Source: Pseudomonadota bacterium (GTDB lineage Bacteria > Desulfobacterota > Anaeroferrophillalia > Anaeroferrophillales > Tharpellaceae). Taken from it: DNA of 19,411 bases. Below the pieces are notes generated by a model. The model had not been told where the DNA came from. It did not search any database and worked only from the letters and a program-made list of their open reading frames with translations. The stretch spans positions 1-19,411 of the forward strand of contig WFRP01000165.1 of assembly GCA_015486505.1 (NCBI GenBank), in the 5' to 3' direction. Below, piece by piece: positions 1 to 5,569 of this stretch (its first letter is position 1; every line of letters begins with the position of its first letter). Position numbers and translations under genes: made by a program.

Positions 1-361
1 CCCAAGGGCACTTCCGATGGTCGCAAATAAGTACTCTTATCAGAACATTTTCTGATTATTAAATCTTGTTTTTTGGTGCAGAAAATAACCTGTAAGGTAC
101 TAATGCGGGAACAGATCCCGCAACCCAAACGGAGCCTTGCGACCCGCACCCAAGGGCACTTCCGATGGTCGCAAATAAGTACTCTTATCAGAACATTTTC
201 TTGTTTTTTCAAACCGAAAATAACCTGTAAGGTACTAATGCGGGAACATACCCCGCAACCCAAACAGGGCTTTTCGGCCCGCAAATAAGTACTCTTATCA
301 GAACATTTTCTGATTATTAAATCTTGTTTTTTGGTGCAGAAAATAACCTGTAAGGTACTAA
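1..361 (+). repeat. Compound intergenic repeat array 1 (three hairpin cores)
   Basis: This 361-base stretch upstream of the ChaN gene is almost entirely repeat; it begins inside a copy, so the array continues to the left. Hairpin cores lie at 30-101, 178-236 and 288-359. Each core pairs AGTAC with GTACT, CTTA with TAAG, CAG with CTG and ATTTTC with GAAAAT, leaving single unpaired T bases on the left arm only and an AAC/AAC internal loop. The first and third cores are identical (72 bp); the second has a shorter centre (59 bp). After the first and second cores comes a small hairpin (GCGGG, short loop, CCCGC at 104-122 and 240-256), then CAACCCAAAC. One copy of a 25-bp unit starting ACCCAAGGGCAC and ending ATGGTCGC precedes core 2, a truncated one precedes core 1, and none precedes core 3. 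Reading frames across it are not conserved between copies, so I call no gene here. Confidence 0.9.
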
Positions 362-423
362 ATGTCGGTAACTGCTTAATAAAATAATTATGAGAAAAGC
401 GGCCCGCTTTCTAACAGTAATAT

Positions 424-1668
424 ATGGAAAAATGCAACCCTATTATGAAAAGCTCTATTTTATCTCTCGCTATACTGTTTATCCTCCTGTTGATAACCGC
501 GTGCGGCGGCCCCGGACCGCGGCTGACTTCTGAGATGAAAATGTTTGCGGCGACCGGCTCACCTTATGTCGATCCCGATACTATGACCCGGGATGAGATA
601 ATTCATCTGCCGACCGGCGTCAGGCTTGACCAGCAAGAACTGTTTTTTCTGCTGGCGCAAAAACGGGTGGTTTTTGTCGGAGAAGGGCACGACAATATTT
701 ACGATCATCAGGTTGAACTTGAGGTGATCAAACATCTTTTTCAACTTACATCCGGCCACCTGGCGGTGGGTTTTGAGATGCTGTCTCAGCCCAACCAGGA
801 AAAGGTTGATCTCTGGCTTGCCGGTAAACTTGGTGATGATGATTTTATCCGTCTGTTCGCGGATGACTGGGGGGTTGCCGATTTTGTTTATTATCGGGAA
901 ATCTTTAATTATCTGAAAGAGCATAAAATTCCGCTTCGGGCTTTGAATGTCAGTCGGCGGGAGAAGCGGAAATTTATGCGCGGATTAATGGCTGAAGATA
1001 AGAAACCGGAAGCCGAAAAGCATAAATTAACCGGAGAGAGCGCAAATCCTTACCAGGATGAGGCCTTGCGGGCTATGTTTAAAGGGCATGCTCAGGGGCA
1101 TGGTGATGTCGCTATGTTTATTGCCGTCCAAAAGTTATGGGAAGACACAATGGTCAGCAATATCAAAACTTACCTTGAAAGCCCGGCAGGGTCTGATAAA
1201 AAAATGGTGGTTATCGCCGGCGGTTTTCATATAGCTCGGGGTTACGGTCTGCCGCGCCGGCTTTTTCAGCAGGTCAGGTTTGATTATTGCACACTCCTGA
1301 CCCAGACCCCTAAAGCGCTGGTCGAAAATGAACGGCAGACGATGGCGGTTGACTTTCCCGAGATGCCATTATATCTTTGTGACTATCTCTGGTGCGTACC
1401 CTATCGCAACTTGAAAGACCGCCAGGCCCGGTTGGGGGTCGGGATGCGGGAGCGTGAGCATAAGCTTGAAATTGTTATGGTAGAAGAGGGCAGTGCCGCC
1501 GCAAAATCCGGCTTGAAAACCGGTGATTTTATTATTGCCTGTAACGGCAAAAAACTTAAAGAGCCTATGGATCTGTCTATCCTGCTTTTAGAGAAAGTCA
1601 AGGGTGATAAAATTAAATTGCGGATTGAAAGAGATTCTGAGATTAAGGTCATGGAAGTTCTGTTGTAG
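424..1668 (+). CDS. ChaN-family (haem-binding/Tiki superfamily) lipoprotein with C-terminal PDZ domain
   Basis: Predicted outer- or inner-membrane lipoprotein of 414 residues. The N-terminus carries a hydrophobic signal ending in the lipobox LITAC with the lipidated Cys at residue 27. A second Met at residue 8 (position 445) would give a more typical Met-Lys-Ser signal; neither start has a convincing ribosome site, so the longer form is kept only by default. Residues about 60-310 match the ChaN/DUF399 family: FVGEGHDN near 84-91, a downstream VQKLWEDTMVSNI segment, and VVIAGGFHIARGYGLP near 264-279. Known ChaN proteins bind haem and relate to the TIKI metalloprotease fold. Residues about 335-414 form a PDZ domain (EEGSAAAKSGLKTGDFIIA is the typical core), which suggests peptide or partner binding. 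The next gene starts 43 bases downstream on the same strand, probably in one transcript. Haem binding and substrate are not shown by the sequence. Confidence 0.85.
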   Translation: MEKCNPIMKSSILSLAILFILLLITACGGPGPRLTSEMKMFAATGSPYVDPDTMTRDEIIHLPTGVRLDQQELFFLLAQKRVVFVGEGHDNIYDHQVELEVIKHLFQLTSGHLAVGFEMLSQPNQEKVDLWLAGKLGDDDFIRLFADDWGVADFVYYREIFNYLKEHKIPLRALNVSRREKRKFMRGLMAEDKKPEAEKHKLTGESANPYQDEALRAMFKGHAQGHGDVAMFIAVQKLWEDTMVSNIKTYLESPAGSDKKMVVIAGGFHIARGYGLPRRLFQQVRFDYCTLLTQTPKALVENERQTMAVDFPEMPLYLCDYLWCVPYRNLKDRQARLGVGMREREHKLEIVMVEEGSAAAKSGLKTGDFIIACNGKKLKEPMDLSILLLEKVKGDKIKLRIERDSEIKVMEVLL

Positions 1669-1711
1669 GCGCTTCAATTTTTTAAAAAATCACAAAATCA
1701 GAGGAGAGAAA

Positions 1712-2191
1712 ATGATGAAAAGAATTATCTCAGGAGTTGCATTCGGGATTTGTCTGCTGGTCGCGTTTTTATTGATACCGGCTCCGGCTTCGGCCCTCGA
1801 TATGGGTTTGGTCAGTACGCTGGTGAATAAACTCGGAGTTACTGAGGCCCAGGCGCAGGGCGGTTGCGGTGCGATTTTCAAGACGGCTGAAAGCCGGATG
1901 TCAAAGGATGACTATAAACAACTGGTCGATGAGGTGCCGGAAGTTGACAGCTTGCAGAAATATGCTCCCGAAACCAAATCCAGTTCGAATATGCTCAGCA
2001 GCGCGGCTTCGGCCCTGGGCGGTAAAACCGGCGCTTCCTTAGGCGGGGCGGCCGATCTTTTGAGCAGTTTCAAATCCCTGGGAATGGATAAGGATATGCT
2101 CGGGAAATTTACGCCGATTATTTATGATTATGTCAAGAAGAAAGGCAGTGAAATGGCTATGAGCCTGCTGCAGAAAGCGCTCACTTTCTAA
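1712..2191 (+). CDS. Secreted DUF2780-family protein (VcgC/VcgE-like)
   Basis: Protein of 159 residues. The open frame extends upstream to 1604 inside the preceding gene, but the start at 1712 (or the adjacent Met codon at 1715) is chosen because GAGGAG at 1701-1706 sits just before it and a good signal peptide begins there. Residues 1-28 are a Sec signal with an APASA cleavage site. The mature part contains LVNKLGVTEAQAQGGCGAIF, a run of alternating Gly/Ala, and a final helical segment. This pattern (tandem short helices, GVTEAQA, then a V/DxLLxxAP-like region) is that of DUF2780, whose function is unknown. It lies 43 bases after the ChaN-PDZ gene and probably shares its transcript. The stop codon TAA overlaps the CTAATGCGGGAAC edge of the following repeat array, so the repeat may have supplied the end of the gene. 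Confidence 0.75.
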   Translation: MMKRIISGVAFGICLLVAFLLIPAPASALDMGLVSTLVNKLGVTEAQAQGGCGAIFKTAESRMSKDDYKQLVDEVPEVDSLQKYAPETKSSSNMLSSAASALGGKTGASLGGAADLLSSFKSLGMDKDMLGKFTPIIYDYVKKKGSEMAMSLLQKALTF

Positions 2192-2527
2192 TGCGGGAAC
2201 AGAACAGTTCCAGTAACCCGAAGGAAAGTTTCCGGCCCGTACCCCAGGGGCAATCCGCGGCCCGCACCCAAGGGCACTTCCGATGGTCGCACCCCAAGGG
2301 CACTTCCGTTGGGCGCAAATAAGTACTCTTATCAGAACATTTTCTTGTTTTTACAGTTGAAAAAAGCTGTCGAAAAAAACAAGAAAATAACCTGTAAGGT
2401 ACTAATGCGGGAACTAACTCCCGCAACCCAAACGGCCCTTTTCGGCCCGCAAATAAGTACTCTTATCAGAACATTTTCTGACTATTAAATCTTGTTTTTT
2501 GGTGCAGAAAATAACCTGTAAGGTACT
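2188..2527 (+). repeat. Compound intergenic repeat array 2 (two hairpin cores, three tandem 25-bp units)
   Basis: Starts at CTAATGCGGGAAC on the DUF2780 stop codon. The first small hairpin here is divergent (GGAAC, loop, GTTCC). It is followed by three tandem ~25-bp GC-rich units (about 2235-2314), each with a GGGCA(C/A)TCC-like centre and ending in CGC. Hairpin core 4 (2322-2403, 82 bp) has the longest centre: the stem extends through CTTGTTTTT paired with AAAAACAAG and ends in ACAG/CTGT. A second small hairpin (GCGGGA 2407-2412, TCCCGC 2419-2424) leads without any 25-bp unit into core 5 (2456-2527), which differs from cores 1 and 3 by one base in its centre. Same orientation as array 1. Confidence 0.9.
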
Positions 2528-2539
2528 AATTAAGGTAAT

Positions 2540-2593
2540 GTAACTATTCAGCTGAATCCGGGATCGGGGAATGAGAATCAGCTGAATAGTTAC
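2540..2593. repeat. Perfect 16-bp inverted repeat with 22-base loop
   Basis: GTAACTATTCAGCTGA at 2540-2555 is exactly repeated in inverse at 2578-2593 (TCAGCTGAATAGTTAC). AAGG (2532-2535) and CCTT (2595-2598) could extend the stem across a small internal loop. Each arm itself contains the palindrome TCAGCTGA. There is no T-tract on either side, so it is not a typical intrinsic terminator, although its place after the convergent DUF2780 and small membrane protein genes would allow some termination role. It could equally be the remains of a small palindromic mobile element. Confidence 0.85.
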
Positions 2594-2604
2594 CCTTGGT
2601 CAAA

Positions 2605-2757
2605 CTATTTCACCTGTTCCACCTGTTTCACCCGACAGCGCCAGTCGCCGCAGTAATAAGCATAGTACATATAACCAACATATAGCAGAAAGACAACACC
2701 AAGGCCCATCAGCATACGGGCCAATATCCGGTTTATTCTTTTTCTTCTCGAAACCAT
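2605..2757 (-). CDS. Small single-pass membrane protein, 50 residues, unknown function
   Basis: Read directly from the minus strand. A strong ribosome site GAGGAG (2768-2763) lies five bases before the ATG at 2757; another ATG directly before it at 2760 is too close to the site. The product begins MVSRRKRINRIL, very basic and expected to stay in the cytoplasm, followed by one hydrophobic segment (about residues 11-35, core LMGLGVVFLLYVGYMYYAYY) and a short tail with two Cys (YCGDWRC) and KQVEQVK. I do not recognise a family. It lies 93 bases downstream of recD2 on the same strand and might be co-transcribed, although the gap holds a repeat-like segment. A longer overlapping frame (82 codons) in this place has no ribosome site and low-complexity content, so this smaller frame is preferred. 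Confidence 0.6.
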   Translation of the reverse strand: MVSRRKRINRILARMLMGLGVVFLLYVGYMYYAYYCGDWRCRVKQVEQVK

Positions 2758-2770
2758 CATCACTCCTCTT

Positions 2771-2807
2771 TGGGGTCAGTCCTTGGGGCAGGCTTGACTT
2801 ATGGGTA
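2771..2807 (-). repeat. REP-like dispersed repeat (copy 1)
   Basis: On the minus strand this reads ACCCATAAGTCAAGCCTG then CCCCAA and, slightly further, CTGACCCCA. The first 18 bases recur exactly downstream of rpoH (8900-8917), also followed by CCCCAA. It sits between recD2 and the ribosome site of the small membrane protein. GTCAAGCCTGACCCC-type sequences resemble the REP sequences seen near REP-associated tyrosine transposases; that link is from memory of the family, and no transposase is present in the window. Confidence 0.5.
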
Positions 2808-2850
2808 TTTGCCGGCGTGAAGTTGCCGGGGGAATTTGGAGCTTGCAAAA

Positions 2851-5133
2851 CTACTCTTGCAGGGCTAAAAAAGTGTTGCGGATAGTGGTGTCAACATTGG
2901 TGCAGCCTCTTTTTAAGGCAAAGGTCTGGCCAACAAGGTAAACCTTTTTTTCGGCCCGGGTAATCGCCGTATAAAACCATTTATTATTGAGCATCATAAA
3001 ATGGCTGTTGCTTAAGGGAATAGCGACATATTTATACTGGCTGCCCTGGGCTTTATGAACTGTCAGACAGTAGGCCAGATCAATTATGTCGCGGATATGG
3101 TCGAAATTATAGCGCACGACGAGCGGCCCGGGATAGATAACATAAAACAGTTCATTTTCAAGATCAATATCCTTGATAATGCCGACAAAACCATTGAAAA
3201 TGCGCTGGTGTCGCCAATTGCCGATGTGGCGGGGAGAGGCTCCGGGCTGATAACGGGCGCAATCCATATCTTTGTTCTGCAGATGGACAACTTTATCGTC
3301 GACCTTGAAAATTGTGCCGAAACGTTCAGTTTGACAAGGGCTTTCGGGATTAAACACATTTTGCAGCTGGTGATTTAAGAGCTCAGTCCCTAACGGCCCG
3401 CGGCGCACCGGAGTTAAAACCTGAAAATCCCAGGTCGGAAATTTCAGCCGGGTAACCGCTTTGGCCGCGAGTTCCAGAATCAGTTGACGGATACGGTCAT
3501 TGCACATACCGCGGATTTCGCGCAACTCCTTTTCCGGCAGTTCCTTTTTTAACTGGAAATAGTTGGGTATATCTTCACGCATAAAGATGAAATCCTGATA
3601 GCTCTGCTCGTAATCCGGCGGCATCTCGCCTTTGCGAATAATGTTGGCGAAATAAACCAGAACCGAATCCTGACTCTGGCGAAATATCCGGGTGAGGCTG
3701 ACGTGGGCAAGGTAGGGCCTGGTTATGATGTCGGCGAAAACATTGCCGGCTCCGATCGGCGGCAGCTGGGCCGGATCGCCGACCATAATAAAGATGGTTT
3801 CCGGCCGTATGGCCTGGGCCAGGCGATAGAAAATCTGCGTATTAACCATACCGGCTTCATCGAGCAGGATAACCTTGTAGGGGAGGGGTTTATCCCGGTT
3901 GAATTCAAAACGGTTGTTACCCTGATATTTAAGCAGGGAATGGATGGTATAGGCTTGAAAACCGCTGAGTTTCCGCACCCGGGCCGCCGCCATTCCCGTA
4001 AAAGCACAGCAGGTTATCTCTTTGCGCTCACAATAATTTTCTCCCAGCAGGTTGAGAATAATCCGGGCCAGAGTCGATTTGCCGGTACCGGCATAACCGG
4101 AAAGGGCGTAAAGGCGGCGCTTGCCGGTGCCGATCATAGTCAAGGTTCGGCGCTGCTGCGGGGCCAGGGTGAAATTTAACTGCTGCTGTTGTTGATCGAT
4201 AAATTTCTCGACGGTATCAGCGGTCAATAAGGGCGGGAACTTCTCCTGTGAGCGGCTGCGAAAAAAGGTATCCAGAAAACTTTCCATATAGTAGAAAGCC
4301 TTGAGAGCGATGCGCCGCCCCTGATCAACCACCAGTTTTTCAGCCGCCTGCATCTCCCTGACAACCAGTTCAAAGGTCGCGGGATCAACCTTTTCGGTCT
4401 CATTGTCGAGAAGTTCACTGAGTTGCAGATACAGGGTCTCAGGAACCATATAGGTATGGCCGTTTTGATCCCCGGCCTCAAGCAGAAGATGATGAATCGC
4501 GGCTTCAACCCGGTAGCGGGACGCAAAATCAAGCCCCAGTTTCCGCGCGATTTCATCGGCAGTCTTAAAGCCGACCCCGCGGATTTCGGTGAGTGAGTAG
4601 GGGTTCAACCGGATTTTTTTGACTGCTTCATCGCCAAAGGCGTTAAAGATTCGAATCAGCAGATTCGGGGTGATGCCGTGCGGGAGCAGAAATTCGGAAA
4701 GGTCTCTTAAGTTTTTCTGTTTCGCCCAGGAGGTCGTAATCTGCTTTAATTTTTTTTCTTTGATACCCTTGAATTCAAGAAGTTTTTCCGGGTTCTTTTC
4801 CAAAATTGCGGTCAGTTCTTTTTCCCCGTAATGTTCCAGGAGTTTACCTGCCAGTTTGTCGCCTAACCCTTTAACTACTTTCGCCAGGAAATAGAAGAGC
4901 TCATTCGTGATAATACGGGCTTTGCTGAAGGCAAACTGCCGGCCGAATTTGCTCATCTCCCAGACTCCGGCAAGCTCAAACTCAGTGCCGGCAAGTTTGC
5001 CGCCGTCCAGGGCTTCGGGCAGAGTCCCGACCGCAGTCACCAGGCGGCGCTGACTTTCACCTTTCAGAACCACATAGCCATTGTCAGGGTTGACGTAGCT
5101 GACCCTTTTAATCTTGAGTTTGATAGTTTCCAT
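2851..5133 (-). CDS. recD2: RecD2-type ATP-dependent 5'-3' DNA helicase
   Basis: A 760-residue superfamily 1B helicase of the RecD/TraA type that acts alone, not as a RecBCD subunit; it is expected to unwind DNA during repair. The N-terminal ~80 residues form the usual small RecD2 domain, followed by helix-hairpin-helix segments (VVKGLGDKLAGKLLEHYG near 86, FKGIKEKKLKQI near 119, EIRGVGFKTADEIA near 184). Helicase motifs are complete: Walker A GYAGTGKST near 346, DEAG near 422, GDPAQLPPIGAGN near 448, TVHKAQGSQ near 690 and YTAITRAEKKV near 718. The long N-terminal extension separates it from true RecD. Length is normal for the family. AAGG lies nine bases before the start ATG. The gene is divergent from the acyl-CoA ligase, with a copy of the compound repeat between them. 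Confidence 0.95.
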   Translation of the reverse strand: METIKLKIKRVSYVNPDNGYVVLKGESQRRLVTAVGTLPEALDGGKLAGTEFELAGVWEMSKFGRQFAFSKARIITNELFYFLAKVVKGLGDKLAGKLLEHYGEKELTAILEKNPEKLLEFKGIKEKKLKQITTSWAKQKNLRDLSEFLLPHGITPNLLIRIFNAFGDEAVKKIRLNPYSLTEIRGVGFKTADEIARKLGLDFASRYRVEAAIHHLLLEAGDQNGHTYMVPETLYLQLSELLDNETEKVDPATFELVVREMQAAEKLVVDQGRRIALKAFYYMESFLDTFFRSRSQEKFPPLLTADTVEKFIDQQQQQLNFTLAPQQRRTLTMIGTGKRRLYALSGYAGTGKSTLARIILNLLGENYCERKEITCCAFTGMAAARVRKLSGFQAYTIHSLLKYQGNNRFEFNRDKPLPYKVILLDEAGMVNTQIFYRLAQAIRPETIFIMVGDPAQLPPIGAGNVFADIITRPYLAHVSLTRIFRQSQDSVLVYFANIIRKGEMPPDYEQSYQDFIFMREDIPNYFQLKKELPEKELREIRGMCNDRIRQLILELAAKAVTRLKFPTWDFQVLTPVRRGPLGTELLNHQLQNVFNPESPCQTERFGTIFKVDDKVVHLQNKDMDCARYQPGASPRHIGNWRHQRIFNGFVGIIKDIDLENELFYVIYPGPLVVRYNFDHIRDIIDLAYCLTVHKAQGSQYKYVAIPLSNSHFMMLNNKWFYTAITRAEKKVYLVGQTFALKRGCTNVDTTIRNTFLALQE

Positions 5134-5203
5134 TATGGTTTGCCTTCTACCGTTTTGTTATCTTTTTAGCAACTCAATAATTATTCCGGCTGTCTTTGCA
5201 ATG

Positions 5204-5216
5204 GGTAAATTTTACC
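5204..5216. promoter_or_regulatory. 13-bp palindrome upstream of recD2, possible operator
   Basis: GGTAAATTTTACC is a perfect palindrome around a central T, about 70 bases upstream of the recD2 start. GGTAAA occurs again as a direct repeat at 5224-5229. I could not place a convincing -35/-10 pair here, so an operator role is only a possibility. Confidence 0.3.
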
Positions 5217-5266
5217 ACTTATCGGTAAAGAGTTTTGTCTTGCGCTATAGTTTGCCGGCGGTAATT

Positions 5267-5427
5267 AGTGCCTTACAGGTTATTTTCTTGTTTTAAAACA
5301 AGAAAATGTTCTGATAAGAGCACTTATTTGCGCCCAACGGAAGTGCCCTTGGGGTGCGACCATCGGATTGCCCCTGGGTGCGGGCCGAAAACTTTCTTTT
5401 GGGTTGCGGGGATTATTCCCGCATTAG
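5267..5427 (-). repeat. Compound intergenic repeat, inverted copy with compensatory stem change
   Basis: Single copy on the minus strand between the divergent recD2 and acyl-CoA ligase genes. From right to left: TAATGCGGG small hairpin (5406-5425), AACCC link, GCCCGC, two tandem ~25-bp units (about 5333-5382), then hairpin core 6 at 5267-5324. The centre is the shortest of all (58 bp core) and its interior CTTGTTTTAAAACAAG is a perfect palindrome. The outer stem differs from the other copies by one base pair: AGTGC pairs with GCACT where others have AGTAC with GTACT. Confidence 0.9.
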
Positions 5428-5569
5428 AATGAAATCGTATTAAATCGGCTGAAAAAACTTTTTCGGTCAAGGTCTGAATTTTGCTGGTACATCAAAATTT
5501 GAAAATTAAGGCTTTTTCCGATTTTTACACCGTAATAATAGCAGACCACGTTAAACCAAGGAAATCGTT

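Noticed and set aside
73..288. 71-codon open frame on the plus strand
   Set aside because: Made entirely of repeat sequence; it runs through two hairpin cores and its frame is not kept in other copies.
288..359. Integron attC site
   Set aside because: The bulges and variable tip are similar, but there is no GTTRRRY/RYYYAAC box pair and the flanking genes are housekeeping, not cassettes.
1..361. CRISPR array
   Set aside because: Repeat cores are long, palindromic and of unequal length, and the material between them is itself repeated, not unique spacers.
2322..2403. Repeat hairpin as an ordinary intrinsic terminator
   Set aside because: The stem is followed by AATGCGGG, not a T-tract, on either strand; copies also sit upstream of genes.
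2181..2426. 81-codon open frame on the minus strand
   Set aside because: Read backwards through the repeat array and the end of the DUF2780 gene; composition is that of the hairpins, with no ribosome site.
2600..2848. 82-codon open frame on the minus strand next to recD2
   Set aside because: No ribosome site, and it overlaps in another frame the 50-residue protein that has a strong ribosome site and a clear membrane segment.
3703..4179. 158-codon plus-strand frame opposite recD2
   Set aside because: Shadow of recD2, which has all helicase motifs in its own frame.
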